Assembly: GCF_040215725.1 (NCBI RefSeq)
Contig: NZ_CP157967.1
Span: forward strand, 2,170,001 to 2,234,000
DNA from: Rhizobium sp. ZPR4
Lineage (GTDB): Bacteria > Pseudomonadota > Alphaproteobacteria > Rhizobiales > Rhizobiaceae
DNA: 64,000 bases
Direction of reading: 5' to 3'
Shown here: positions 25,493 through 34,253 of the stretch, piece by piece
How positions within the stretch are numbered: the first letter of the stretch is position 1
Layout of the letters: each line of letters opens with the position of its first letter
Notes under the pieces: model-generated
What the model was told of the DNA's origin: nothing
What the model saw: the letters and a program-made list of their open reading frames with translations, nothing else
Database searches by the model: none
Made by a program: the position numbers and the translations under genes

Positions 25493-26191
25493 ATGAGAGG
25501 TTTTAGAGACCGCCATATGGACGGAGATGGCTTTGACATCGTCGAGGCATATATCCTACGACATGGTCGAGGCCGTGAATCGCGCGGCGAGCACAGGAGA
25601 GACTTCATGAGAGGCTTCAAGGGCGGCATGTTCGGCGGCGGGTTTCGCACCGGCCGTAAGTTCGATGCAGCCGATCTGCAGCTCATCATTCTTGCCCTGC
25701 TCTCCGAGCAGCCCCGCCACGGCTATGAACTGATCAAGACCTTCGAAGAGCGCTCCGGCGGCTTCTATGTGCCAAGCCCGGGCGTTATCTATCCCGCGCT
25801 GACCTATCTCGAAGAAACCGGCCAGGCCGAAGTCGAGGTCAGCGGCACGAAGAAGCTCTACCGCATCACCGAGAGCGGCCAGAAGCGCGTCGACGATAAT
25901 CGTGATCTGGTCGAGGTAACGCTCGCCAAGCTTACATCCATCGGCGAGAAGATGGCCCGCGTCCGTGAGGTCTTCGACGGCGGCGATGAGGACGGCCGTG
26001 ACAATCCGTTCGATCGCCATGACGCCGGCGACGTCCATCGCGCCCGCCATCTGCTGCGCTCGGCCCTTCGCTCGAAGTTCCCGTGGAGCAAGGCCGAAGG
26101 CGCACGCATCGCGGCAATCCTCGAGCGTGCCGCCGCCGACATCATCCGCGGCGAAACGAAAGCTGAGGGCGAACCAAAGTCCGGCGACTGA
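25493..26191 (+). CDS. PadR-family transcriptional regulator
   Basis: A 232-residue protein with a Gly/Arg/His-rich N-terminus (MRGFRDRHMDGDGF, then MRGFKGGMFGGGF) and a PadR winged helix: DLQLIILALLSEQPRHGYELIKTFEERSGGFYVPSPGVIYPALTYLEETG. The remaining C-terminus carries the coiled dimer region. The ATG at 25493 has AAGGAG before it. A second in-frame ATG at 25607, also with AGGAGA and the same MRGF coding, could make a shorter form. Targets are often multidrug efflux genes; none is adjacent. Confidence 0.85.
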   Translation: MRGFRDRHMDGDGFDIVEAYILRHGRGRESRGEHRRDFMRGFKGGMFGGGFRTGRKFDAADLQLIILALLSEQPRHGYELIKTFEERSGGFYVPSPGVIYPALTYLEETGQAEVEVSGTKKLYRITESGQKRVDDNRDLVEVTLAKLTSIGEKMARVREVFDGGDEDGRDNPFDRHDAGDVHRARHLLRSALRSKFPWSKAEGARIAAILERAAADIIRGETKAEGEPKSGD

Positions 26192-26200
26192 GCCGGATCT

Positions 26201-26953
26201 TCACTTATCCGGCAATGTCAAAATGACGGGCCCATTGCGGGTGGCGATGATCGTGTGTTCGTACTGAACCGTCGGCGCCTGCGGATCGGCATAGAGCGTC
26301 CAGGCATCATCGCCGCCCTCTGCCCAGGTCGCACCGAGCGAGAGAAACGGCTCGACGGTGAAGACCAGGCCATCTTCAATGATCCGGGTCTCGGAAGGAT
26401 CCGCCCAGGTGGAAACCTCGGCGGGCTCTTCGTGCAGAGAGCGACCAATGCCATGGCTGGCGAGATTGGCGATCAAAGTATAGCGGTTCTTTTGCGCGAA
26501 GGCGCCGACGGCCTGCCCAATCTTTGATAGCGGTGCGCCGCTGCGCACCTGATTGAGACCGACCCAGAGTGCCCGCTTGCCATCCCGGCAGAGGCGTTCG
26601 ATCTTCGGCTTGACCGGCGGCACGGTAAAGGATGCACCGGTGTCGGAAAAGAAACCGTCCTTCTCGGCCGATACGTCGAGATTGACCAAATCCCCTGCCT
26701 TGATGACGCGCGGGCCGGGAATACCATGCGCCACCTCCTCGTTGACGCTGATACAGGTCGCGCCGGGAAACTTGTAGACCAGCTCCGGCGCCGATTGCGC
26801 GCCGGCATCCTCCAGCACCTTGCGGCCGATCGCATCCAGCTCCAGCGTGGTGATGCCCGGCTCGAGTGCCGCCGCCATGGCGTGCAGCGCGTTGGCGCAG
26901 ATACGGCCGATATCTTTCAGCTTGGTCAGTTCTTCTTCGGTCGAAACGATCAT
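26201..26953 (-). CDS. map: type I methionine aminopeptidase
   Basis: A 250-residue enzyme that removes the initiator Met. All metal ligands are present: D93 (VNLDVS), D104 (FFSDTG), H167 (ASHGIG), E201 (FTVEPF) and E232 (QYEHTI), along with substrate His H76 (VAHGIPG). Length and start are normal. Rhizobia commonly have more than one map gene; this one, outside a ribosomal or glnD context, may be the accessory copy. Confidence 0.94.
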   Translation of the reverse strand: MIVSTEEELTKLKDIGRICANALHAMAAALEPGITTLELDAIGRKVLEDAGAQSAPELVYKFPGATCISVNEEVAHGIPGPRVIKAGDLVNLDVSAEKDGFFSDTGASFTVPPVKPKIERLCRDGKRALWVGLNQVRSGAPLSKIGQAVGAFAQKNRYTLIANLASHGIGRSLHEEPAEVSTWADPSETRIIEDGLVFTVEPFLSLGATWAEGGDDAWTLYADPQAPTVQYEHTIIATRNGPVILTLPDK

Positions 26954-27087
26954 CTACGGCTTCCGGCACTCCTGCTCTCTCGGCAACGGTTCGGCGAGAG
27001 GCTCAAGGTCGCTTTCGCCCCTTCCCTCCCGGCAGTCAACGTTTTTCTCGGGGCTTTCTCAGGCTTTCTGCCAGATAGCGCGACTTT

Positions 27088-27126
27088 CGAATTGCGAAAG
27101 AGGTCGGGCGAATTGCGAAAGAGGTC
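27088..27126. repeat. two tandem copies of an 18-bp repeat
   Basis: CGAATTGCGAAAGAGGTC occurs at 27088-27105 and 27109-27126 with a period of 21. The second copy runs into the stop codon of the GNAT gene. TTTCG/CGAAA within it could form a small hairpin. Looks like a simple local duplication. Confidence 0.8.
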
Positions 27127-27637
27127 AGGACCGCGGATCGTCCGACAGCATTGCCCAGCGCTCATGATCGCACCAGACGCCGCCGATCTTCAGATATTTG
27201 GGCGAAAACCCTTCCTTGCGGAAGCCGAGCCGCTTGACCAGCGCGATCGAAGGATGATTGCCCGGCTGGATATTGGCCTCTACCCGATGCAGGCCGACCG
27301 CATCGAAAGCATGCTCGACGGCAAGACGCACCGCTTCAGTCATGAACCCCTGGCCGGCGAAACCCACCATGCCGTGATAGCCAAGAAAGGCGCTGCGAAA
27401 GCCGCCCCAGACCATTTGGCTGATATTGACGACGCCGACGATACCGCCGGAGCCAGAATCGCGCGCCACCAGACCGATATTCGGCCCCGTCACCGTCTGG
27501 CCGAACCATGCGTCGAAACCGTCGCGATCGAGGAAAGGATAGGCCCATGGTACATGGTGGGCGCGGCTGGCGATATTGGCGGCGATCAGCTCGTCCGCAT
27601 CCGATTGCCTGACCGGTGCGATGATCACTTGCGGCAT
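27125..27637 (-). CDS. RimJ/RimL-type GNAT acetyltransferase
   Basis: A 170-residue N-acetyltransferase from the ATG at 27635-27637, preceded by AGGGGAG. GYHGMVGFAGQGFMTEAVRLAVEHAFDAVGLHRVEANIQPGN holds the acetyl-CoA site (the Q/RxxGxG/A variant reads GQGFM) and NHPSIALVKRLGFRKEG is the typical end of RimJ-like enzymes. It may acetylate ribosomal N-termini or small molecules; the substrate is unknown. Confidence 0.82.
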   Translation of the reverse strand: MPQVIIAPVRQSDADELIAANIASRAHHVPWAYPFLDRDGFDAWFGQTVTGPNIGLVARDSGSGGIVGVVNISQMVWGGFRSAFLGYHGMVGFAGQGFMTEAVRLAVEHAFDAVGLHRVEANIQPGNHPSIALVKRLGFRKEGFSPKYLKIGGVWCDHERWAMLSDDPRS

Positions 27638-27654
27638 GGCTCGCTCCCCTCGCC

Positions 27655-27752
27655 AGAGCAATTCCAGGAAAAGTGTAGAGCGGTTTTCCGTCCGGAATTG
27701 CGCAGAAACAAACAGAGAGCACCTCGGAATTTCAGTGAATGTCGAGGTGCTC
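27655..27752. repeat. RIME-like rhizobial intergenic mosaic element
   Basis: About 98 bases with two palindromes. The first has GCAATTCC (27658-27665) with GGAATTGC (27694-27701) and an inner GGAAAA/TTTTCC pair; the sequence AAGTGTAGAGCGGTTTTCCG matches my memory of the repeat common in rhizobial intergenic regions. The second has GAGCACCTCG (27717-27726) with CGAGGTGCTC (27743-27752). Such elements form mRNA hairpins; no protein is encoded. Confidence 0.7.
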
Positions 27753-27786
27753 CGGAGGAGTGAGCCTTAGCAAATCGAATCCGAAA

Positions 27787-28215
27787 TCAAAAGCTTCGCT
27801 GAAAGAACGGAATCATTTTCCGAACCGCTTCATAACGAAGATAAAGTCCGCCCCAGGCGATCACGCCGAGATAAACGCCGAATAGCAGATGCGAGAAGAT
27901 CGGACTGCCGACCCTCAGATGTGTCGCGATCGCCCCGCCGAGAAGGCCCGTCAGGAGGATGGCGCCGAGAACCGAAGTCCTCGGGATCGCATAGAGAATG
28001 GCGCAGCCAAGCGTGATGACGCCGAGAAGCCTCGCAAGCGCCGGATCGGCGGAATAGCCGAGCCCGGCCATCGTCTCCGTGACGACCGGAAGCGGAACGA
28101 GCTTGATGACACCATCGAACACGAGAAAGGCGATGATGAGCCCGCTGAGGATCATGCCGGCCACGCGCTGCGCGCGCGTGACCGAAGGCACGGATGAATC
28201 GACTGCATAAGACAT
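27787..28215 (-). CDS. DoxX-family membrane protein
   Basis: A 142-residue protein with four predicted membrane helices: VAGMILSGLIIAFLVFDGVIK, LGVITLGCAILYAIP, VLGAILLTGLLGGAIATHLR and LFGVYLGVIAWGGLYLR. The AILLTGLLGGAIATHLR block is typical of the DoxX/DUF417-like small membrane proteins, whose function is mostly unknown. GGGGGA is seven bases before the ATG at 28213-28215; an ATG at 28219-28221 is closer than ideal. Last gene of the DGPF-sigma-SRPBCC-DoxX set. Confidence 0.8.
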   Translation of the reverse strand: MSYAVDSSVPSVTRAQRVAGMILSGLIIAFLVFDGVIKLVPLPVVTETMAGLGYSADPALARLLGVITLGCAILYAIPRTSVLGAILLTGLLGGAIATHLRVGSPIFSHLLFGVYLGVIAWGGLYLRYEAVRKMIPFFQRSF

Positions 28216-28245
28216 TGTCATATCCCCCGGAATTCTATCGGAAAT

Positions 28246-28716
28246 TCAGATCTTCGCCGCCAATGCGGCGAGCTGATCGGCGCACTGCGCCCATCCCTGA
28301 TGGAAGCCCATCTTCTCATGCGCTTCGCGATCCTCGGCCGACCAATGCAGGACGGTCGCGGTATAGCGGGTCTTGCCGCCACCGAGATCGTCGAGCTGGA
28401 TCGTCACGACCATGAAGGGCTTTGCCGAGGGCACCCAAGCGCTGGCGAAGGCGTCGGTGAAGACGATCCTCTCATTGGGAACGACTTCCAGATAGACGCC
28501 GTTGCCTGGATAATCCTCACCCTCCGGGCTGCGCATGGTAATCGAGCTTGAGCCGCCGGTACGCGCGTCGACGCTTGCTGCCGATACCGTCCACGGCAGG
28601 GGCGCGAACCATTGTTTCATAAGCTCCACTTCGGTCCAGCAACGAAAGATCTTCTCGCGCGGCGCATCGATGACGCGGGTCAGCGAAAGCTCGTGGCGCG
28701 GGGTCTGCTCAGTCAT
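28246..28716 (-). CDS. SRPBCC (AHSA1-like) domain protein
   Basis: A 156-residue helix-grip protein: LSLTRVIDAPREKIFRCWTE and WFAPLPWTVSAASVDARTGG are the signature of the AHSA1/START-like family, which bind hydrophobic ligands. The ATG at 28714-28716 is preceded by AGAGGA. The gene lies about 100 bases after the sigma factor stop and is probably part of its regulon or operon, as such proteins often accompany ECF/DGPF pairs. Confidence 0.84.
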   Translation of the reverse strand: MTEQTPRHELSLTRVIDAPREKIFRCWTEVELMKQWFAPLPWTVSAASVDARTGGSSSITMRSPEGEDYPGNGVYLEVVPNERIVFTDAFASAWVPSAKPFMVVTIQLDDLGGGKTRYTATVLHWSAEDREAHEKMGFHQGWAQCADQLAALAAKI

Positions 28717-28816
28717 GGTTCCGTTCCTCTTTACTGTTTGACGCGGCCTGCTCGGCCTATACTTCAATGACGTTCGAGACCGCCGTTTCCCGACAGCGCG
28801 GACGCAGATTTTTCGA

Positions 28817-30073
28817 TTATTTTGCAGCGGTAACGGCATCCGCGCTCAGACGATCGAGCTGATGGCGGATATGGGCTGCTTCGGCGGGCGAACGGGCGAG
28901 CGCGATCGCCCTGTCGAAAGCGACACGCGCTTGCTGCGAGCGACCGAGCTGCGCGAGCAGGCCACCTCTGACGCCATGAAAATAGAAATAGCTGTCAAGC
29001 TGTGCTTCCAGCGTGGCAATCAGCGCCAGAGCCGCTTCCGGCCCCTTGAGCTTCGAGAGCGCCACCGAACGATTGAGCGTGACGACCGGAGACGGCGTCA
29101 ACCGCTCCAGCATCTGATAGAGAAGATTGATCTCTTCCCAGTCCGTATCCTCAGCCCGTTTTGCTCGGGAGTGCAGCGCAGCGATTGCTGCCTGCACCTG
29201 ATAGGGTCCGGGCTGACGATGGCGGATCGCCTTGTCGAGAAGGGCGAGCGCCTCGTCTATCGATGTCCGATCCCAGAGCGAACGATCCTGATCTTCCAGA
29301 AGGATGATCTGCCCGTCGGCATCGAACCGTGCCGCCTTGCGCGATTGCTGCAAGAGCATCAGCGCCAGCAGCGCCATGGTCTCCGGCTCGGAGGGAAAGA
29401 TCCGCAGAAGCAGCCGGCCAAGCCGGATCGCCTCGTCGGCGAAGGCAGCGGCTTCGCGATGCGTGCCGCCGGCCGAATAGCCTTCGTTATAGATGAGGTA
29501 GATCATGGCGCTGACCAGCGCCAGCCGCTCGCTCCGCTCCACCGCGCCCGGCGTCTCGAAGGGAACGCCGGCTGCGGCCACGCGCGCTTTCGCCCGCGTA
29601 ATGCGCTGCTCCATCGCACTGTCGCTGACGAGGAAGGCGCGGGCGATCTGCTGCACCGAAAGGCCGGAAACGATGCGCAGCGCCAGCGCGATCTGTTGTG
29701 TCGCCGGCAGATCCGGATGACAGCAGATAAACAGCAGCCGGAGAATATCGTCGCGATATCCGGAACCATCGAGCCGTTCGGCCAGGTCGCTTTCGACATC
29801 GCTCGTATCGGAGATCGCTTCTTCGTCCGGCAGGCTCTGCAATTTCGCCTGCTTGCGCACCGTATCGATGCCGCTATTGCGCCCGACGAAGATCAGCCAG
29901 GCGACGGGATCGCGCGGCGGCCCCTTGTCGGGCCAGGTCTTCAAGGCCCGGAGACAGGCCTCCTGGAAGGCCTCCTCGGCGGTATCGAGATTGCGGAAAT
30001 AGCGCAGCAGCGCACCCAGCACCTGCGGCCGGGCATTGATAAGCGCGATGTCGATCCAGGCAATATCCGTCAT
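28817..30073 (-). CDS. ECF sigma factor with long C-terminal TPR-like domain (ECF42-like)
   Basis: A 418-residue sigma-70 family protein. Region 2 is recognisable (LLRYFRNLDTAEEAFQEACLRALKTWPDKGPPRDPVAWLIFVGRN), region 4 contains SGLSVQQIARAFLVSDSAMEQRITRAK. The other ~230 residues form a helical TPR-like extension (YNEGYSAGG, SEPETMALLALMLL, NRSVALSKL). This fits the ECF42 group, whose genes sit beside DGPF/YCII proteins and have no classical anti-sigma factor. Here the start overlaps the DGPF gene by four bases. Confidence 0.88.
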   Translation of the reverse strand: MTDIAWIDIALINARPQVLGALLRYFRNLDTAEEAFQEACLRALKTWPDKGPPRDPVAWLIFVGRNSGIDTVRKQAKLQSLPDEEAISDTSDVESDLAERLDGSGYRDDILRLLFICCHPDLPATQQIALALRIVSGLSVQQIARAFLVSDSAMEQRITRAKARVAAAGVPFETPGAVERSERLALVSAMIYLIYNEGYSAGGTHREAAAFADEAIRLGRLLLRIFPSEPETMALLALMLLQQSRKAARFDADGQIILLEDQDRSLWDRTSIDEALALLDKAIRHRQPGPYQVQAAIAALHSRAKRAEDTDWEEINLLYQMLERLTPSPVVTLNRSVALSKLKGPEAALALIATLEAQLDSYFYFHGVRGGLLAQLGRSQQARVAFDRAIALARSPAEAAHIRHQLDRLSADAVTAAK

Positions 30074-30444
30074 GTCGCAGCCGTCCCAGGTCTGAAGAGA
30101 TAGAGTGGACGGATCTCATAGGATCCGACGCCGGGATTGGCTTCGGCAAGCTCTTTCGAAAAATCGATGGCTTCGTCGAGCGTCTCGAAATCGATGACGT
30201 AGAAACCCAGCAACTGCTCTTTCGTTTCGGCAAAGGGGCCGTCGATGACGAGTGGCTCGTTCTTGCCCTTACGCAGGGTCGTTGCCGCCGTTGTCGGCAT
30301 CAGTCGCGCGACCGGGCCAAGCTTGCCGGCCTGTCTGAGCGGCTCCTGCACGGCGATCAGCCGCGCCATGGTCGCCTCCTCCTGCTCCTTGGACCAGGCA
30401 AATACGGTATCTTCGTCGTTGTAGCATAGGATCGCATAGAGCAT
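30070..30444 (-). CDS. YCII/DGPF-domain protein
   Basis: A 124-residue dimeric alpha/beta-barrel protein with IDGPFAETKEQLLGFYVID, the motif that names the DGPF family. Start ATG at 30442-30444, with AGGAGAAGG before it. DGPF proteins are consistently next to ECF42 sigma factors and are presumed partners or targets; the biochemical role is unknown. First gene of the module. Confidence 0.88.
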   Translation of the reverse strand: MLYAILCYNDEDTVFAWSKEQEEATMARLIAVQEPLRQAGKLGPVARLMPTTAATTLRKGKNEPLVIDGPFAETKEQLLGFYVIDFETLDEAIDFSKELAEANPGVGSYEIRPLYLFRPGTAAT

Positions 30445-30523
30445 GAGTGACTTCCTTCTCCTGTAAAGACGAAGGAGTATCATCTGCTCCGACAGGCTGC
30501 GTCAAAAAATATTGAAGGGAACG

Positions 30524-31438
30524 TCAGGCGTTCCCACGCCGGATCGCCAGGATACCGGCATTCGCATCGAACTCCGCAATGGCCCCAATGAAAACGCTCG
30601 CAGGGCTGTCGCCGTGTCCGAGCGGCAAGCCGCCAAGCACCGGCACGTTCAGCTCGGCCAGATGCTCGCGCAGGATATCGATCACCGAATAGCGGCGATC
30701 GAATTCGAAATCCGTGAACTGGCCGATGGCGACACCCGCCAATCCATCTAAGTGCCCCGCCTTGCGCAGCATCGTCATGAGCCGATCCACCTGCCCGCGA
30801 TACAGATTGACGGCTTCGAGCAGCAGTATCGCGCCGTTGAGATCCGGCAGCGCCCAGCCGGCCGAAGTCGCAACCATATCCAGATTGCCACCGATCAGTC
30901 GCCCCCTGGCCATTCCGCTTGTCGTCAGGCGGAAGGTCGGCTCGTCCGGACGGACATCGATGACGATATCTTCGGTCGTCATCATCGCCCGGCATAGTGC
31001 CTCGCGTGTATAGGGGCTGACACCATCGTCATTCGGCCCGCAAAAGAAGGCTCCATGAATGCCGATCTGATGGCCATTCTTCAGGAAGCTGAGATGCAAT
31101 GCAGTGATATCGCTGAAGCCGATAACGAATTTCGGGTCGCGCCGGGCCGCGGCAAAATCCAGTTTGTCGGCGATCCGATATGATCCCTTGCCGCCGCGCG
31201 TCGTGAAGATCGCCCGAACCTCGGGATCGCGAAGTGCATCATTGAGATCCGCCAGCCGCTCCTCGTCCGTGCCGGCAAGATAGTCCCGTTTGCAAAAGGC
31301 GTGTTCGCCGAAATCGACGTTCAGCCCCCAGCCTTTCAATATTTCGGCATGCCTCAGAACCATATCCCTCTCGGGCGGGCTTGCTGGCGACACAAAACGC
31401 ACCTTGTCGCCCTGCCGTAGTGGCGGCGGCATCAGCAT
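30524..31438 (-). CDS. LD-carboxypeptidase (peptidase S66)
   Basis: A 304-residue serine peptidase with the S66 triad: nucleophile S109 in GFSDIT, E208 in LLLEAVN and H275 in PLGHG. FVSPASPPERD and IFTTRGGKGSYRIADKLD are typical. It may trim the terminal D-Ala from murein tetrapeptides in the cytoplasm (LdcA role); MccF-type members instead cleave microcin-like nucleotide peptides, and the sequence alone does not decide. No signal peptide. Confidence 0.87.
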   Translation of the reverse strand: MLMPPPLRQGDKVRFVSPASPPERDMVLRHAEILKGWGLNVDFGEHAFCKRDYLAGTDEERLADLNDALRDPEVRAIFTTRGGKGSYRIADKLDFAAARRDPKFVIGFSDITALHLSFLKNGHQIGIHGAFFCGPNDDGVSPYTREALCRAMMTTEDIVIDVRPDEPTFRLTTSGMARGRLIGGNLDMVATSAGWALPDLNGAILLLEAVNLYRGQVDRLMTMLRKAGHLDGLAGVAIGQFTDFEFDRRYSVIDILREHLAELNVPVLGGLPLGHGDSPASVFIGAIAEFDANAGILAIRRGNA

Positions 31439-31529
31439 TGGACTGACCTCTGTGCAATCGAGTGATTCTATACCGTGATCTTGGCATGAATCGATGACAG
31501 CCGTCAGCCGTCGCTAGACTGCGGCGGGA

Positions 31530-32339
31530 TCAGCCCAGCGAGGGATTCGCGGCAACCGTCTGCTTCAGTTCCGCTCTCGTCGTTTTGGCAGCCGCTTCCT
31601 GGACGCGCCCGACCTCTGCCCTGCCCTTCCATAAAGGAAGGCCGATCGATCGCGACACGGCCGGATCGCTTGTGAACACTGGATAACCGCGTTTCAAAAG
31701 CCGTTCGAGAACCTCACGGTCCTTGCGAACGTGCAATCGGGCGAGATTTTCGGTGTTGTAGACATGCCCGCCGGAATCGGGATTGATGCCTGTAATGATG
31801 ACTTCGGTCGCGCCGTTATAAAGCGCGAAGAGCACGGCATTGATACCGTTGGAGCATTTGTCGTCCGCACCGAGTTCGCTGCACTTTACCCCGCCGACCC
31901 GGTCGAGCAGTGCCATGCGCTTGTAGCGATCGACGATCTCAAGCTTGTCGTAGCCGTAATTGAAGGCTTTCAACCCATCTTCCAGCCGCTGAAACTCCTT
32001 CCGCCATAACAGGACGTAGAGCATCTTCGTGCGCTCGCCGTTCAGCACGCGGCGCACCTCGACGGCGTTTGTATTCGTTCCCTCGATCTGATTGAACTGG
32101 ACGAGCGTGACGTCGGGGACCTCTATGCCCCAGCCCTTCGTCACCGTCTGCGAGCCATTGATGGTGATGACCCGGAAGCTCTCATCGAAATCCATGGGCT
32201 TGTTCGAGACCGGCGCCGAACCAACAACGAGAACAGGGCCACTGAAGCGTTCCGTCAGGATCGGCGGTTTCGGTCGGGTCAGATGATACTTGATCTGCCG
32301 ATAGTAATGTTTTTTCAGTTCAGAAAATTGAGCAGCCAT
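31530..32339 (-). CDS. putative GT42/DUF115-like sialyltransferase-fold protein
   Basis: A 269-residue protein that I do not recognise by name. Two blocks fit the GT42/DUF115 Rossmann fold: GPVLVVGSAPVSNKP near residue 35 (nucleotide loop like GNGPS) and NGINAVLFALYNGATEVIITGINP near 165 (like the SGVYMCAVAIALGYKEIYLSGID block of GT42). HVYNTENLARLHVRKD then supplies a His that could be catalytic. The C-terminal tail is Ala/Lys-rich. A role in surface sugar transfer is possible but unproven. No membrane segment is seen. Confidence 0.5.
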   Translation of the reverse strand: MAAQFSELKKHYYRQIKYHLTRPKPPILTERFSGPVLVVGSAPVSNKPMDFDESFRVITINGSQTVTKGWGIEVPDVTLVQFNQIEGTNTNAVEVRRVLNGERTKMLYVLLWRKEFQRLEDGLKAFNYGYDKLEIVDRYKRMALLDRVGGVKCSELGADDKCSNGINAVLFALYNGATEVIITGINPDSGGHVYNTENLARLHVRKDREVLERLLKRGYPVFTSDPAVSRSIGLPLWKGRAEVGRVQEAAAKTTRAELKQTVAANPSLG

Positions 32340-32517
32340 TATTCGCTTTATCGTCTCTTAAGAAGGCGTCCGTCCTCGAACGGCTCTGTCCGGCGAAAGG
32401 CGGTCCGGAACTCTCCCCGAACCACGAATAATGCGAGTATCGCTGCGCGCGTTTATATAAGCAAAATAAAGAAATCTTACAGAACATAACCTAGGGTGAG
32501 CGGTCAATGAAGGCTGA

Positions 32518-34020
32518 TCACCCCTGCCGTGTACTCAGGGTGCGCGAGACCGCGTTCTTCCAGCCTTTCAGCTTCGCGTTTCGGGTCTTGTCATCCATGT
32601 CAGGCTGGAAACGCTTGTCTCGCGCCCAAGCCTTGGCAAAGCCGGCCCGATCCGGCCAGACGCCGGCGCGGCTGCCCGCAAGCCATGCTGCACCAAGTGC
32701 CGTCGTTTCGAGGATCGTCGGGCGGTCGACCGGCGCATCCAGCAGGTCGGCAAGCCGCTGCATCGTCCAGTCGGAGGCGACCATGCCGCCGTCGACGCGC
32801 AGCACTGTCTCCTGTCCGCTGCCGTTGCGCCAATCCTTGTGCATGGCATCCAAGAGATCGCACGACTGATAGCAGACCGCCTCCAGCGCCGCCCGGACGA
32901 TTTCCTCGGGTCCGGTATTGCGCGTCAGCCCGAAGATCGCGCCGCGTGCGTCCGGGTCCCAATGCGGTGCACCGAGGCCGGTGAAGGCCGGTACCAGATA
33001 GACCTCCTGCAGCGGATCTGCCTTGGCCGCCATCTCACCGGAATCCGAGGCACGCTGGATGGCCTTCAGGCCATCACGCAGCCATTGCACGGCGGCGCCT
33101 GCGATGAAGATCGAGCCTTCTAGCGCATAGGTCGTTTCGCCATTCAGCCTGTAAGCGATGGTGGTCAGCAGTCGGTTTTTCGACCGCACCATGTCTGTCC
33201 CGGTATTGAGAAGCGCAAAGCAGCCCGTGCCATAGGTGGATTTCATCATGCCGCGCTCGAAGCAGGCCTGGCCGATCGTCGCCGCCTGCTGATCGCCGGC
33301 AACTCCGAGGATCGGAATTGCCGCGCCGAAGTGCGAGGGATCGGCCACGCCGAAATCGGCAGCGCAATCCTTCACCTCGGGCAGCATCGCGGCGGGAACG
33401 CGAAGGATATCCAGTAGTTCGCCATCCCATTCGTTGCTGGCAATATTGTACATCAGCGTCCGCGATGCATTGGTGGCATCGGTGACAAAGCTCTTACCGC
33501 CTGTCAGCCGCCAGATCAGGAAGGTATCGACGGTGCCGAAGCAAAGCTCACCCTTGGCGGCACGCGCACGCGCGCCCTTCACGTTGGTGAGCAGCCAGGA
33601 AAGCTTGGTGCCGGAGAAATAGGGATCGAGCAGCAGGCCGGTGCGGCGGGTGAAGAGTTTTTCCAGATCCTGCCGCTTGAGCTTCTCGCAATAGCTCGCC
33701 GTGCGGCGGTCCTGCCAGACAATGGCATTGTGGATCGGCTTGCCCGTCTCGCGATCCCATACGACGACGGTTTCGCGCTGGTTGGTAATGCCGAGCGCGG
33801 CAATATCCTTGGCGGTGATGCCGGCGGCTTCGATCGCCTTGCGGACGGTCACGAGGACAGACGACCAGATCTCCTCCGGATCGTGTTCGACCCAGCCGGG
33901 TTTCGGATAATGCTGGGTGAATTCCTTCTGTCCGACACCGGCAACCTTCATCCTGCCGTCGAAAACGATGGCCCGCGTCGACGTCGTCCCCTGATCGATC
34001 GCCAAGACATAACCGCTCAT
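32518..34020 (-). CDS. glpK: glycerol kinase
   Basis: A 500-residue FGGY kinase phosphorylating glycerol to glycerol 3-phosphate. [15 protein letters not shown] (phosphate 1), [18 protein letters not shown] and [27 protein letters not shown] are diagnostic. The ATG at 34018-34020 follows GGGAGG; the reading frame is open further upstream but without family similarity. Divergent from bdhA. Confidence 0.96.
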   Translation of the reverse strand: MSGYVLAIDQGTTSTRAIVFDGRMKVAGVGQKEFTQHYPKPGWVEHDPEEIWSSVLVTVRKAIEAAGITAKDIAALGITNQRETVVVWDRETGKPIHNAIVWQDRRTASYCEKLKRQDLEKLFTRRTGLLLDPYFSGTKLSWLLTNVKGARARAAKGELCFGTVDTFLIWRLTGGKSFVTDATNASRTLMYNIASNEWDGELLDILRVPAAMLPEVKDCAADFGVADPSHFGAAIPILGVAGDQQAATIGQACFERGMMKSTYGTGCFALLNTGTDMVRSKNRLLTTIAYRLNGETTYALEGSIFIAGAAVQWLRDGLKAIQRASDSGEMAAKADPLQEVYLVPAFTGLGAPHWDPDARGAIFGLTRNTGPEEIVRAALEAVCYQSCDLLDAMHKDWRNGSGQETVLRVDGGMVASDWTMQRLADLLDAPVDRPTILETTALGAAWLAGSRAGVWPDRAGFAKAWARDKRFQPDMDDKTRNAKLKGWKNAVSRTLSTRQG

Positions 34021-34253
34021 GCATTCCTCCCGCCTGTTGCGTCCCGAAACAACAGATACGCGAGCAAAACGAATGTGAAAAGAAAGCAAAACGAAATTTT
34101 TCGCTGAAATATGCGCTTTCCCGTTCGTTGCATCCCGCCAAGGGCGCCGCGAAAACTGTCGGTGGCAGTGCGATTGCCATATCCTGAGGTTTAGGACTAG
34201 GCTGAGATCGTTTTGCACTGCAGCAGGAAGCTGCGCTGTCCAAGGAGAAGATC

